64,000 bases of DNA from Irineochytrium annulatum (GCA_027600665.1 JADGJL010000009.1:102761-166760); one strand, 5' to 3'; counted from the first letter of the stretch, positions 26,077 through 35,378 are shown. Numbers and translations: made by a program. The notes: generated from the sequence alone by a model not told the origin.

Positions 26077-26484
26077 TTACGTCAGATTATAAGCTGTATT
26101 TGCGCTCTGCGTGACCAACTCTTCCAGTTCGGCTTGGTATGCAGCGTGTTGCTTCGAGCTGATACTTCCACTTGCGAGTCGCTCATCCAACTGCTCTCTG
26201 AGCTGTCTTACTTGTATAGCAATCACCTCATCCCAATTCCCCCTGTTTTCTTCCGTAATCGTTCTCAGCGACTTACCGTTGTAGAGCTTCTGATACAGAT
26301 CCTCTTCTGAAGACTGATTAAGAGCGCTGAGCAGTTCGTCACTACTTCCCTCACCAGGATCCAGGTCAACGATGGACCATTTGGCAGTAGGTATGGGGGA
26401 GATGGCAGATTGGCCCCATGCTGTTCCGGCGAAGGACATGGTGACAAACATGGTGCCTATAATAATGACTCGTTTCATGTTCAT
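26077..26484 (-). CDS. Small exported protein, function unknown
   Basis: A 135-residue protein with a signal peptide (MNMKRVIIIGTMFVTMSFAGTAWG) and a mature part that is acidic and mainly helical in its second half (VIAIQVRQLREQLDERL type). No family was recognised. The ATG at 26484 lies about 9 bases after GAGG; further in-frame starts at 26490 and 26478 are possible. It is transcribed away from the MarR operon. Confidence 0.65.
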   Translation of the reverse strand: MNMKRVIIIGTMFVTMSFAGTAWGQSAISPIPTAKWSIVDLDPGEGSSDELLSALNQSSEEDLYQKLYNGKSLRTITEENRGNWDEVIAIQVRQLREQLDERLASGSISSKQHAAYQAELEELVTQSANTAYNLT

Positions 26485-26671
26485 ATGCATATACCTCATT
26501 TCTGTAGTGGAGTACGAACGAACTGATTCGTAGCTTGTAGTAGATGTATTTGTTGATGTATCGATCTGTGAATAGTGTAAACGGAGAACCTGAAGTGAAA
26601 CTTAAAACGGAATAAATAATTTAGCCCGACAGAGAACGACCTTAAAAGAAGCATACTAACATAATTCACAC

Positions 26672-26699
26672 TTGACAGGTTGGGTTAGTTGGTTATATG
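26672..26699 (+). promoter_or_regulatory. Strong sigma-A promoter of a non-coding transcript
   Basis: A perfect TTGACA (26672-26677) and TATATG (26694-26699) are 16 bases apart. The next downstream signal is a terminator at 26782-26830, with no usable reading frame between them. Confidence 0.6.
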
Positions 26700-26705
26700 A
26701 TGATC

Positions 26706-26830
26706 TCAATTATTTTAATACTCATTAAATGAACAGTGAAATAATTTGAACTGAAAATAAATCGAGCTGATTGGACCACCAAAGGCTCCCGGGACTACTC
26801 CACTATGGAATGTCCACGGGGGCCTTTTTT
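26706..26830 (+). ncRNA. Candidate small RNA or attenuated leader of the MarR operon
   Basis: The segment runs from the start expected from the promoter at 26672-26699 to an excellent intrinsic terminator (GGCTCCCG-GAC-TCCA against TGGA-GTC-CGGGGGCC, then TTTTTT). It is about 125 bases, AT-rich at its 5-prime end, with no coding frame. It may be a stand-alone small RNA or a conditional leader of the MarR gene 41 bases beyond. It fills most of the 26485-26871 gap; the remainder shows nothing recognisable. Confidence 0.5.
26782..26830 (+). terminator. Intrinsic terminator upstream of the MarR gene
   Basis: A long interrupted stem with a CTA loop (TCCACTATGGA tip) and a T6 tail, lying upstream rather than downstream of any plus-strand gene. 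Confidence 0.85.
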
Positions 26831-26871
26831 CGTGTGCTGTTGAGGTTTCAGATGATCAAGGAGGTTACGCA

Positions 26872-27429
26872 TTGAGTGATAGAGACTGGGAAGCGTTGGA
26901 GCGGACGGATTGGTTATTTCGCAAAATGGTCAGACGATTCGTCAAGGAGCGGGATCGCATCTCTGTAGAAGGCATCAGCCTGCCGGGCATGCTTATCCTG
27001 CACAAGATCATTCGTGAGGGAGAACAGCGGCTTGGAGATCTGGCAGAACAGTTGGACTTCACATCGGGTGCCATTACAGCTCTGACCGATAAGTTGGAGA
27101 AAAAGGGACTCACCATCCGCAGACGAAAGGAAGACGACCGCCGGACGGTTTTACTGGACATCACATCCAGTGGGCGGGAGATGTATGCGAGAAACAGCAA
27201 CATCGGTGCCCGATGTATCACGCTTCTGTTTGAGGGTTTTACGGCGGAGGAACTGGAGCAGCAAAGTCAATTCTACGAGCGCGTAGTAGCGAATCTGGAG
27301 GGGTTCTCGGACACAGTGCTGGAATTGGCGGAGAGCAACGGGATACAAGAACATGATAGCTCCTCCACAAGTAACTTTGAGCAGAAGCAGCGGAACAATA
27401 CCGGGAAGAGTAACTATCTCAGTTATTGA
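26872..27429 (+). CDS. MarR family transcriptional regulator
   Basis: A 185-residue winged-helix regulator. The DNA-binding region RLGDLAEQLDFTSGAITALTDKLEKKGL and the wing RRRKEDDRRTVLLDIT are typical MarR. The C-terminal 35 residues are a polar, low-complexity extension not usual for the family. Start is TTG at 26872 with AAGGAGG 7 bases upstream. It heads the arylsulfotransferase and ABC transporter genes, so it probably regulates them in response to a sulfur compound or phenolic ligand; this is inferred from position. Confidence 0.9.
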   Translation: MSDRDWEALERTDWLFRKMVRRFVKERDRISVEGISLPGMLILHKIIREGEQRLGDLAEQLDFTSGAITALTDKLEKKGLTIRRRKEDDRRTVLLDITSSGREMYARNSNIGARCITLLFEGFTAEELEQQSQFYERVVANLEGFSDTVLELAESNGIQEHDSSSTSNFEQKQRNNTGKSNYLSY

Positions 27430-27488
27430 GGTTGGATCACAGTAATGACATTTGATATACCACAAACATTCTAGGGGAGAGATGATCA

Positions 27489-28937
27489 ATGGGACACTCA
27501 ACAATATATCCAACTGGAGCGACGTTATACAATCCGGACAAGGCTTGGGGCGGTTATACCGTCTATCAGGCAGGTGAAGAAGGCGTAGTATTGATTGATA
27601 TGAATGGCAAGGAGGTTCACCTGTGGAAAGGGTTGTTAGGATTCCCGGCCAAAATATTACCTGGAGGTTACGTGCTGGGCAGCACAGGTCGTAGAGATCC
27701 GAAGTTCGGCATTCAGGATAATGTTGATCTGGTTCAGGTAGATTGGGACGGTAACATTGTATGGAAATACAATAGCTACGAACATATTGAAGATCCGGGG
27801 TATGAGCCACTATGGTATGCCCGCCAGCATCATGATTATCAGCGTGAGGGTAATCCGGTAGGGTACTATGCACCTGGGCTTGCACCGAAGACGAAGAGTG
27901 GCAACACACTTATCCTGGCTCACAAAAATGTGAGTAACCCGCAAATTTCAGATAAGCCATTGCTTGATGACGCCATTATTGAAGTGGATTGGGAGGGGAA
28001 GGTACTTTGGGAATGGCTGCCTAACGAGCACTTTGAAGAATTAGGTTTTGATGAAGCTGCTCGAAATGTTCTGTTCCGTGATCCGAATACACGTTCTTTT
28101 GGTCATTTGGGTGGTGGTGTGGGTGATTGGTTACATATTAATTCTGCTTCTTATGTTGGACCCAACCGCTTCTATGAAGACGGAGACGAACGGTTCCACC
28201 CTGACAATATTATCTGGGATGCCAGAGAGGCCAATATAATCGCAATTACAGACAGGCAGAGCGGAAAAATCGTATGGAGACTGGGCCCCGACTATACTTC
28301 AACTGAAGCGAAGCACACTGGCACAATTATCGGGCAGCATCATGCACATATCATTCCTCAGGGCCTTCCTGGAGAAGGGAACTTGCTTGTATTCGACAAT
28401 GGTGGCTGGGCAGGTTACGGCCTTCCGAATCCGGCTTCCCCATTTGGATTAAAACATGCGATTCGGGATCACTCGCGTGTGCTGGAGATTAACCCGGTCA
28501 CCCTGGAGATTGTCTGGCAGTATACATCGGCAGAAGCTGGATTTTCCGTCCCAACGGATTCCTATAAATTTTATAGTCCATACATCAGTTCCGCTCAGCG
28601 TTTGCCTAACGGCAACACCCTGATAACCGAAGGTTCCAATGGCAGGTTGTTCGAAGTGACAGCCGAGCATGAGTTGGTCTGGGAATATGTCTCCCCTTAC
28701 ACGGATCGGCGAAATACCAATATGGTCTATCGCTCGTATCGAGTTCCTTATCAGTGGGTTCCACAGTTGGAGAAGCCGCAGGAAGTTCCCATTGAAACCA
28801 TTGATGTCTCCACCTATAGGGTGCCGGGAGCAGCACCCAAAGGTTCTGCATCCATCGTGAGTGTGGAGACAACTCTTCCATTTGTGGAGGGAGCAGCCTG
28901 TGTGGCAACGTCGGATGAAGGCAAGACGGGCGATTAG
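27489..28937 (+). CDS. Arylsulfotransferase (ASST) family beta-propeller protein
   Basis: A 482-residue protein of the arylsulfotransferase family, which in other bacteria moves sulfate from a phenolic ester to another phenol. Repeated blades with D-W-D/E-G-x-V-x-W (VDWDGNIVWKY, VDWEGKVLWEW) indicate a PQQ-like beta-propeller, and conserved histidine segments (ARQHHDY, IGQHHAHI) could form the active site. There is no signal peptide, unlike the periplasmic Gram-negative enzymes, so it is predicted cytosolic. It lies between MarR and a sulfonate-type ABC transporter, which suggests processing of an imported sulfate ester or sulfonate. Confidence 0.8.
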   Translation: MGHSTIYPTGATLYNPDKAWGGYTVYQAGEEGVVLIDMNGKEVHLWKGLLGFPAKILPGGYVLGSTGRRDPKFGIQDNVDLVQVDWDGNIVWKYNSYEHIEDPGYEPLWYARQHHDYQREGNPVGYYAPGLAPKTKSGNTLILAHKNVSNPQISDKPLLDDAIIEVDWEGKVLWEWLPNEHFEELGFDEAARNVLFRDPNTRSFGHLGGGVGDWLHINSASYVGPNRFYEDGDERFHPDNIIWDAREANIIAITDRQSGKIVWRLGPDYTSTEAKHTGTIIGQHHAHIIPQGLPGEGNLLVFDNGGWAGYGLPNPASPFGLKHAIRDHSRVLEINPVTLEIVWQYTSAEAGFSVPTDSYKFYSPYISSAQRLPNGNTLITEGSNGRLFEVTAEHELVWEYVSPYTDRRNTNMVYRSYRVPYQWVPQLEKPQEVPIETIDVSTYRVPGAAPKGSASIVSVETTLPFVEGAACVATSDEGKTGD

Positions 28938-28975
28938 GCGTCAAGATCATGACTAGATTGAATGGGGTGTATATT

Positions 28976-30004
28976 GTGAGAAAACCATCCATAATTACCG
29001 GCGTGTTAATAGCATTCCTGGCTACGGCACTGCTATTATCCGGATGCAGTTCAAGCGCAGCAGGGTCCGGAACCAAAGACGCTCCGGGTAAACATGCCGA
29101 GAATGTAAAAATTCGAATCGCAGATACCAGTACCAACCCAACGTTCAGGGTAGCCATTGCCAAAGGTTTCTTTGAAAAAAGGGGCATTGACGCAGAGAGT
29201 ATTACGTTTGGCTCACCGGCTGAAGGTGTAAATGCACTATTTATCAAACAGGTGGATATTGCGTATGGGGCAGATTTTCCCGTATTAAATGCATTGGCTA
29301 AAGGAGAATATTCAGTCATCGCTTCGGCTGGTCAGGCTACGGATGAAGCGGCAGCCGCCTGGAAGCTGTATGCAAGGAAGGATATTCAGAGCGGAGCGGA
29401 TTTGAAGGGCAAGAAAGTAAGTTTCATTCGAGGCACATTTATTCCGTATCTATGGGATGAATATCTGAAAGATCAGGGATTAGCGCTGGGTGATGTGACG
29501 CAAATTGGTCAGGGGGCTTTTGATGAGTCCTACATCGCACTGAAACAGGGAGACCTTGATGCCGCCTGGGTGATAGGCTCTGCGTTAACTGATAAATTCG
29601 ATGCACTCGAAGGGGTCCATCAGCTGACGGATATGTCCCAGACCCCTATACGTCTTGGTATGGGGCTCGTATCCAGTAATGAATTCATCCAGGCAAACCC
29701 CGAAAAGATAAGTGACTTTCTCGCGGCACTTGATGAGGCATCCGCGTATGCCCAAGCGCATCCTGAAGAAGTTGCGGATCTGATGTATCAAGAGACCAAA
29801 CAGCCTAAAGATGCCACGTTGAAAGACCTTCCGATCAATCCATGGGAAGTTGGATTTACGCAGGCCGCTTATGACAGTTTGGCAGGTCAGAAGCGATATA
29901 TGGTGGATACCGGAATCATTGAACAAGATTTTGATCTCGACACCAAACTCAATCTGACCTCTCTCCAGCAGGCTCTGCCGAAAAAAGTGACATATAGCAA
30001 ATAA
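28976..30004 (+). CDS. ABC transporter substrate-binding lipoprotein (sulfonate/taurine/nitrate type)
   Basis: A 342-residue periplasmic-type binding protein of the SsuA/NMT1 family. The signal sequence begins VRKPSIITG and ends in the lipobox LLSGC; the mature part has a typical IRIADTSTNPTFRVAIAKGFFEKRGID start and FVSP-type hinge segments. GTG at 28976 is chosen because GGGGTG precedes it and it gives a compact basic n-region; ATG at 28949 is an alternative. The following genes encode the matching ATPase and permease. The ligand is probably a sulfonate or sulfate ester, judged from the ASST neighbour. Confidence 0.88.
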   Translation: MRKPSIITGVLIAFLATALLLSGCSSSAAGSGTKDAPGKHAENVKIRIADTSTNPTFRVAIAKGFFEKRGIDAESITFGSPAEGVNALFIKQVDIAYGADFPVLNALAKGEYSVIASAGQATDEAAAAWKLYARKDIQSGADLKGKKVSFIRGTFIPYLWDEYLKDQGLALGDVTQIGQGAFDESYIALKQGDLDAAWVIGSALTDKFDALEGVHQLTDMSQTPIRLGMGLVSSNEFIQANPEKISDFLAALDEASAYAQAHPEEVADLMYQETKQPKDATLKDLPINPWEVGFTQAAYDSLAGQKRYMVDTGIIEQDFDLDTKLNLTSLQQALPKKVTYSK

Positions 30005-30029
30005 TTCATTCAAATAGGAGGTGTTCGTG

Positions 30030-30806
30030 ATGTCCTTACCTGCAACTCAGCATACCATTCATATCGAACAGCTTCGGAAAACGTATCATGCCCCGACTAA
30101 TGGAGATGTGCATTATATCATCAAGGATGTCGATCTGGTTATCAGGGGAGGAGAGTTTTTCGTCCTGCTTGGTCCCAGTGGGTGTGGGAAGTCAACGTTG
30201 CTGAACATGATCGCGGGTTTTATCTCCAAGTCGGGTGGCCAGCTCAAAGTGGACAACAAGGAGATTGACAGACCGGGCAGGGATCGGGCGATGGTATTCC
30301 AGCAGGCGGATTCCTCTCTTTTTCCATGGCTAACCGTGAGAGAGAATGTGGAATTTGGGCTCCGAATGTCCAAGGTACCTAAGGCACAACGACGTGAGAT
30401 CTCTGATCGATACATTCAGCTTGTTGGACTAAGTGCTCATGAGGGTAAATTTCCAAAAGAACTCTCGGGGGGCATGAAGCAGCGGGTTCAATTGGCCCGT
30501 GTACTTGCGAATGACTCGGCGATCTTGCTAATGGATGAGCCATTCGGTGCGCTGGACGCGATGACGCGGCGTACGATGCAGAAGGAACTGGTGAATATCT
30601 GGAAAGAAACTCATAAGACCGTTATCTTTGTCACCCACGATATTCAGGAGGCGTTATTGCTTGGTGAGCGCATAGGTATTATGTCTGTAGGTCCATCTTC
30701 GAATATTACGGATATTTACCACAACACATTACCTTACCCGAGGAACATCGCCTCATCTGAGTTCAACACCCTGTATGACCAAATTCAAGGCCACTTTGAA
30801 GAATAA
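30030..30806 (+). CDS. ABC transporter ATP-binding protein (SsuB/TauB type)
   Basis: A 258-residue ATPase energising import. Walker A is GPSGCGKST, the Q-loop VFQQADSSLFPWLTV carries the FPW motif typical of the nitrate/sulfonate/taurine group, the signature is LSGGMKQR, Walker B is ILLMDEPFGALD and the H-loop VTHD. ATG at 30030 is 8 bases after AGGAGG. It sits between its binding protein and permease in one operon. Confidence 0.93.
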   Translation: MSLPATQHTIHIEQLRKTYHAPTNGDVHYIIKDVDLVIRGGEFFVLLGPSGCGKSTLLNMIAGFISKSGGQLKVDNKEIDRPGRDRAMVFQQADSSLFPWLTVRENVEFGLRMSKVPKAQRREISDRYIQLVGLSAHEGKFPKELSGGMKQRVQLARVLANDSAILLMDEPFGALDAMTRRTMQKELVNIWKETHKTVIFVTHDIQEALLLGERIGIMSVGPSSNITDIYHNTLPYPRNIASSEFNTLYDQIQGHFEE

Positions 30807-30823
30807 CTGAGGTGATATGTGAG

Positions 30824-31597
30824 ATGAAATGGTTGGAAAAAAAATCGGTGTCTATCCCGCTCCTGTGGGTAACAGTCATCCTGATCTGGCAGCTTGGTGC
30901 CTTCATCTATGGGCCTGACGTAATCCCTGGCCCTTGGGATACGATTCTGGGAGCGCGTGAACTGATTGCTGACGGTACGTTGATGCAGTATATTGGAATC
31001 AGCTTCACGCGTGTCCTGGCAGGCTGGGTACTCGGAAGCATCATTGCTATTCCGGTAGGGCTGATTATTGGCAAAGTTCATCTCATCCGGCTGTTCGCGG
31101 AACCCTTCCTTAACTTTATACGTTTTATCCCGCCGATCGCCTTTATTACTTTATTCTTGGTGTGGTTCGGTATTGGTGAGCAATCCAAGATTGCACTCAT
31201 CATGTACGCAACCTTCTTCATTGTTGTGCTAAACACCTTAACGGGTGTGCTCTCCGTTGAAGAAGACAAAATCCGGTCGGCACGCAGTATGGGAGCCAAT
31301 GAACGGCAGATTCTGCTGCATGTGATTGTTCCGGCGACAACCCCGTATATTTTCACAGGTGTGCGCCTGGCAATGGGAACTTCCTATATGGCTATCATTG
31401 GTGCGGAGATGATTGCCGCAAATGAGGGAGTGGGTTACCTGATCTGGAATTCCAGACTCTTTTTCCGTACGGATTGGATATTTGTCGGACTGATTTCCCT
31501 GGGTTTTATGGGATTCCTGACGGATCGATTGTTCAACTGGTTTGGTCGCAGGATCCTCTACCGATATGGGGTCATTGGCGGAGCAAAACGAGTCTGA
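30824..31597 (+). CDS. ABC transporter permease (SsuC/TauC type)
   Basis: A 257-residue inner membrane permease with about six helices. The EAA loop that contacts the ATPase is visible as ARSMGANERQILLHVIVPATTPYI. ATG at 30824 lies 8 bases after GAGGTGA and 17 bases after the ATPase stop. It completes a three-gene importer and is followed by a strong terminator at 31671. Confidence 0.92.
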   Translation: MKWLEKKSVSIPLLWVTVILIWQLGAFIYGPDVIPGPWDTILGARELIADGTLMQYIGISFTRVLAGWVLGSIIAIPVGLIIGKVHLIRLFAEPFLNFIRFIPPIAFITLFLVWFGIGEQSKIALIMYATFFIVVLNTLTGVLSVEEDKIRSARSMGANERQILLHVIVPATTPYIFTGVRLAMGTSYMAIIGAEMIAANEGVGYLIWNSRLFFRTDWIFVGLISLGFMGFLTDRLFNWFGRRILYRYGVIGGAKRV

Positions 31598-31670
31598 ATG
31601 AGAACAGAAGAATACGCAATTCCAGACGTTACTTGAGAAGGGGATTCATCTTGTTGTAACGTTTAGTCAA

Positions 31671-31716
31671 TAACCTGTTTTGGCACTTCTACACGAGGCC
31701 GAAACAGGTTTTTTGT
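31671..31716 (+). terminator. Terminator of the MarR-ASST-ABC operon
   Basis: AACCTGTTTTGGC faces GCCGAAACAGGTT with a single mismatch, followed by T6. Confidence 0.9.
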
Positions 31717-31825
31717 GTGCTGGCCTCAGGAGTTTCGGCATTGGCATCAAACCGTGGTATAATTGAATTTCAAAAATACAATTAACGTCATGTGGGCTGT
31801 ACATATGCTGCATGCAGGAGACATT

Positions 31826-32635
31826 ATGGATTGGATTATTGGCGCCGTATGCGCTTCTATGGTGGCAGGTGCTGCCTATGCGAAAAAGTCGCTAACTCTG
31901 TCTGGCTGCTTGGCAGCAATCATGATGGGAACGATATATTACGGAGCGGGTAACCTGTTCTGGTTTGGCACGTTATTGTTATTTTTTATTACTTCAACGT
32001 TGCTCTCCAGGTTTCGTAAAGATCGGAAGCAGGAGCTGGAGAAATCCTATGCCAAGTCAGGAAATCGGGACGCTGGGCAAGTAATGGCTAATGGTGGAAT
32101 GGGCATGTTCCTATGTCTGGGATACTGGATATTTCCACATCCGGCATGGATATATGCGTTCATTGGTGTAATGGCTACCGTGACATCGGACACATGGGCA
32201 ACTGAACTCGGGAGTCTCAGTCGCAAGCCGCCGCGCTCTGTTCTCACATGGAAGGTACTTACACCAGGTGCTTCAGGAGGTGTCTCATTTCTCGGCACCG
32301 CGGCTGCAGCCGCAGGCGGGGTTCTGATTGGTGCGGGAGCCTTCATGTTTTCGTGGATCGCCGGGATCGAAGGCCTTGGTCTGTTTAGTTGGACTTTTGT
32401 CGGTCTTGTAGGCGGGTTGGCAGGTGCTTTTGCCGATTCCTATCTGGGCGCAACGGTGCAGAAGATGTATCGTTGCACTGTGTGTGGCCGTGAAGTTGAG
32501 GTGCATGAACATTGTGGGCATCCAACGGTTCGGGCTCGTGGCTGGGCATGGATGAGCAACGACCTGGTGAACGTGCTTAGTTCGGTTATCGGAGGATGCG
32601 TGGCGATAGGTTTAGGTAACATTTTGGCGTTGTAA
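31826..32635 (+). CDS. DUF92 family integral membrane protein
   Basis: A 269-residue polytopic membrane protein of the DUF92/TMEM19 family, whose plant member VTE6 is a phytyl-phosphate kinase. Conserved polar segments include MATVTSDTWATELGSLS and FADSYLGATVQ, and a cytosolic loop with CTVCGREVEVHEHCGHPT that could bind metal. About six or seven helices are visible. CAGGAG precedes the ATG at 31826. The next gene (TetR) starts 12 bases after the stop. A prenyl-phosphate kinase role is possible but unproven. Confidence 0.85.
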   Translation: MDWIIGAVCASMVAGAAYAKKSLTLSGCLAAIMMGTIYYGAGNLFWFGTLLLFFITSTLLSRFRKDRKQELEKSYAKSGNRDAGQVMANGGMGMFLCLGYWIFPHPAWIYAFIGVMATVTSDTWATELGSLSRKPPRSVLTWKVLTPGASGGVSFLGTAAAAAGGVLIGAGAFMFSWIAGIEGLGLFSWTFVGLVGGLAGAFADSYLGATVQKMYRCTVCGREVEVHEHCGHPTVRARGWAWMSNDLVNVLSSVIGGCVAIGLGNILAL

Positions 32636-32647
32636 GGGGGAGTACAT

Positions 32648-33226
32648 TTGAGTACGGTACAGGGAGACAAATCGGAGGCTATTTTGGATGCGGCCTATGG
32701 TATTTTTGGCTCGAAAGGTTTTTATGAGACCAAAATGTCTGATATAGCAGACGAAGCCGGCATTGCAAAAGGCACCATTTATTTATATTTCAAAAGCAAG
32801 GAACAACTATTCATCGCAGTCTCCAAGCGGGACTGTAACAGTTTTATCAGTCGTCTTGAATATGCTTTGAACTCGCATGACAACACAGGTGATAAACTTG
32901 GAGCAATAGCCAAGACCCACCTTACGTATTATTATGAGCGCCGCAATCATACCAAACTCTTTTTTATGGCACCCAATAATGATCCGGATCTAATGAAATT
33001 CATGAAGGCATTCATGAACCAATATATGAGCATGGTGCGTGAAGTACTGGAGAGTGCAAGTGTACCTGAGCCTGTATTGCTTGCTGAAGCTTATATTGGA
33101 ATTCTGGACCGGCTGAAGATGGATATCATGTTGAATCCGGAGTTCAATGAGGAACATCTGAACAAACGAATTGCCTTTGCAGCAGCATTGTTTCTGGACG
33201 GATGCCGTTCTTTTTTACAAGTTTAA
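32648..33226 (+). CDS. TetR/AcrR family transcriptional regulator
   Basis: A 192-residue regulator. Residues about 9-55 form the TetR helix-turn-helix: AILDAAYGIFGSKGFYETKMSDIADEAG, then AKGTIYLYFKSKEQL. The C-terminal ligand domain resembles fatty-acid-type TetR regulators. Start is TTG at 32648, with GGGGGAG upstream. It is 60 bases upstream of the ABC-F gene on the same strand; a regulatory link to it or to lipid genes is inferred only from position. Confidence 0.9.
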   Translation: MSTVQGDKSEAILDAAYGIFGSKGFYETKMSDIADEAGIAKGTIYLYFKSKEQLFIAVSKRDCNSFISRLEYALNSHDNTGDKLGAIAKTHLTYYYERRNHTKLFFMAPNNDPDLMKFMKAFMNQYMSMVREVLESASVPEPVLLAEAYIGILDRLKMDIMLNPEFNEEHLNKRIAFAAALFLDGCRSFLQV

Positions 33227-33285
33227 AGTGAGTGCGTGGATGTGCGTAATATGAATTTTATTTTACAGAGAAGTGGGTACGAGCA

Positions 33286-35217
33286 ATGAACATAATGACG
33301 GTAGAGCAGATTGCAAAAAGTTATGGTGAAAAAATATTGTTCAAGGATGCTTCATTTGGTATGGCTGATCAGGACAAGATTGGTGTCGTTGGGGTAAATG
33401 GCACCGGTAAATCCACATTTTTGCGTGTGATATCCGGTATGGAACCGGCAGACGCGGGACAGATCTCCATCGGTAATGACGTACGTATTCAGTTCCTTGC
33501 CCAAAATCCGGACTTCAATCCAGACAATACGGTACTGCAACAAGTATTTGAAGGTGACAGCATGGAAATGAAAACCGTGCGTGAATATACGGAAACGATG
33601 GAATTATTGGAGCTGAATTCCTCCGATCCAGCGTTGCAAGAGCGATTATTACGTTTGAATCAGCAAATGGAGCAGCTTCAGCTCTGGCAGATGGAGAGTG
33701 AAGCGAAGAGTATCTTGTCCAAACTGGGTATTCGTCAATTCGATGCACTGATGGGCACGTTGTCTGGTGGACAACGCAAAAGGGTAGCACTCGCTGCTGC
33801 TCTGATTCACCCGTGCGAACTTCTCATTCTGGATGAGCCGACGAACCATATTGATAATGATTCGGTCGTATGGCTCGAGCAGTACTTGCAGAAGCGTCGC
33901 GGCGCACTGCTTATGATTACGCATGATCGGTATTTCCTGGATCGTGTGGCCAATGTCATGCTGGAATTGGATCATGGCCGTTTGTTCCGGTATGAAGCCA
34001 ACTATACACGCTTTCTGGAACTGAAGGCAGAGCGTGAAGAGCGGGAAGCTTCTTCCGAACAGAAGCGTAAAAACTTGCTTCGGACGGAGCTCGCATGGAT
34101 TCGTCGTGGTGCCAAGGCACGGACGACGAAACAAAAAGCGAGAATTGATCGTTTCGAACAACTCAAAGACCAACAAGGAGTCCAGCGCACCGGTTCATTG
34201 GAAGTATCGGTTGGCTCCACTCGTCTAGGTAAAAAGATTCTGGAGATCGAGCATCTTTCCAAATCCGTCGGTGGCCGCACACTGATTGAAGATCTGAGTT
34301 ATATTGCCGTACCTGGAGATCGGGTAGGGATTGTTGGACCGAATGGTAGTGGTAAGTCTACGCTATTACAGATGATATCTGGCAAATTGGAACCCGATGC
34401 AGGCGTGGTTGACGTCGGTCCTACGGTCAATCTGGGCTATTTCACCCAGGAGCATCAGGAGATGGATGAATCTCTTCGTGTCATTGAGTACATCAAGGAA
34501 GTGGCCGAGAATGTGAAAACAGCCGATGGCTCTCTGATCACAGCATCCCAGATGCTGGAGCGGTTCCTGTTTACCCCGGCATCCCAGTGGACGCCAATCT
34601 CCCGCTTGTCTGGTGGAGAGAAACGTCGTCTGTATCTGCTGCGTGTTCTGATGGCTGCGCCGAATGTATTGCTGCTGGATGAGCCGACGAATGACCTGGA
34701 CATCCAGACACTCGCTGTACTGGAAGACTATCTGGACGATTTTCCAGGTGTTGTCTTTGTGGTATCCCATGATCGCTATTTCCTTGATCGTACGGTGGAT
34801 AAAGTGCTGTCTTTTGAGGGCAACGGTGCTGTACGTGTACACGTCGGCGACTACAGTGAGTATGCGGAATGGATGCTGAAAAATGCACCTGGATCTACGC
34901 AAGAGAGTGACACAGGAGCAACGAAGGTGAAGCAGTCATCGGAGAAAACAACTCCCGCTGTGTCAGCAGCTAAACCCAAGTTGAAATTCAGCTTCAAGGA
35001 GCAACGTGAATACGATCAGATTGATGAAAATATTGAGAAGGCTGAAGCCAATCTTGTCCGGATTAATAAAGAGATGGAAGAGTCATTTAGTGATTCTGCC
35101 CGTCTGCAGGAGTTGATGGCGGAGCAGGTTGAGGCTGAACGTCATCTGGACGAATTGATGGAACGCTGGACCATTCTGAATGAACTTGCAGAGCAGATTG
35201 AACAGAGCAAGTCTTAA
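33286..35217 (+). CDS. ABC-F family ATPase (YfmR/Uup type)
   Basis: A 643-residue soluble protein with two ABC ATPase domains in one chain and no membrane part. Walker A motifs are GVNGTGKS and GPNGSGKS, signatures LSGGQ and LSGGE, Walker B ILDEPTNHID and LLDEPTNDLD. The linker WIRRGAKARTTKQKARI and the C-terminal coiled coil (ENIEKAEANLVRINKEMEE) mark the Uup/YfmR subgroup, which acts on ribosomes or stalled translation. ATG at 33286 has a weak upstream site (AGAAGTGGG). Alternatives such as an antibiotic-resistance ABC-F are less likely given this linker. Confidence 0.93.
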   Translation: MNIMTVEQIAKSYGEKILFKDASFGMADQDKIGVVGVNGTGKSTFLRVISGMEPADAGQISIGNDVRIQFLAQNPDFNPDNTVLQQVFEGDSMEMKTVREYTETMELLELNSSDPALQERLLRLNQQMEQLQLWQMESEAKSILSKLGIRQFDALMGTLSGGQRKRVALAAALIHPCELLILDEPTNHIDNDSVVWLEQYLQKRRGALLMITHDRYFLDRVANVMLELDHGRLFRYEANYTRFLELKAEREEREASSEQKRKNLLRTELAWIRRGAKARTTKQKARIDRFEQLKDQQGVQRTGSLEVSVGSTRLGKKILEIEHLSKSVGGRTLIEDLSYIAVPGDRVGIVGPNGSGKSTLLQMISGKLEPDAGVVDVGPTVNLGYFTQEHQEMDESLRVIEYIKEVAENVKTADGSLITASQMLERFLFTPASQWTPISRLSGGEKRRLYLLRVLMAAPNVLLLDEPTNDLDIQTLAVLEDYLDDFPGVVFVVSHDRYFLDRTVDKVLSFEGNGAVRVHVGDYSEYAEWMLKNAPGSTQESDTGATKVKQSSEKTTPAVSAAKPKLKFSFKEQREYDQIDENIEKAEANLVRINKEMEESFSDSARLQELMAEQVEAERHLDELMERWTILNELAEQIEQSKS

Positions 35218-35230
35218 TTTATAGTTAAAC

Positions 35231-35287
35231 ATCGCCCTTTCTTCTAGAGTGACTTGATGTCGCTTTGGAGGAGAGGGCTATTTTTTG
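35231..35287 (+). terminator. Terminator after the ABC-F gene
   Basis: GCCCTTTCTTC faces GGAGGAGAGGGC with an imperfect inner part, followed by TATTTTTTG. Confidence 0.75.
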
Positions 35288-35378
35288 TTTGTGAATTTCG
35301 CATGAAAGTGAAACGTTCAGTATATTCATTACGTTGTATAAGTAAAGAATTCCATAGAAGGGAGAGAACACCATACTT

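Noticed and set aside
27151..27909. Minus-strand frame across the MarR-ASST junction
   Set aside because: It overlaps two well-supported genes and is a shadow of them; no ribosome site or domain.
28949..28975. ATG at 28949 as the start of the binding protein
   Set aside because: No clear ribosome site there; GTG at 28976 has GGGGTG and gives a typical lipoprotein signal peptide.
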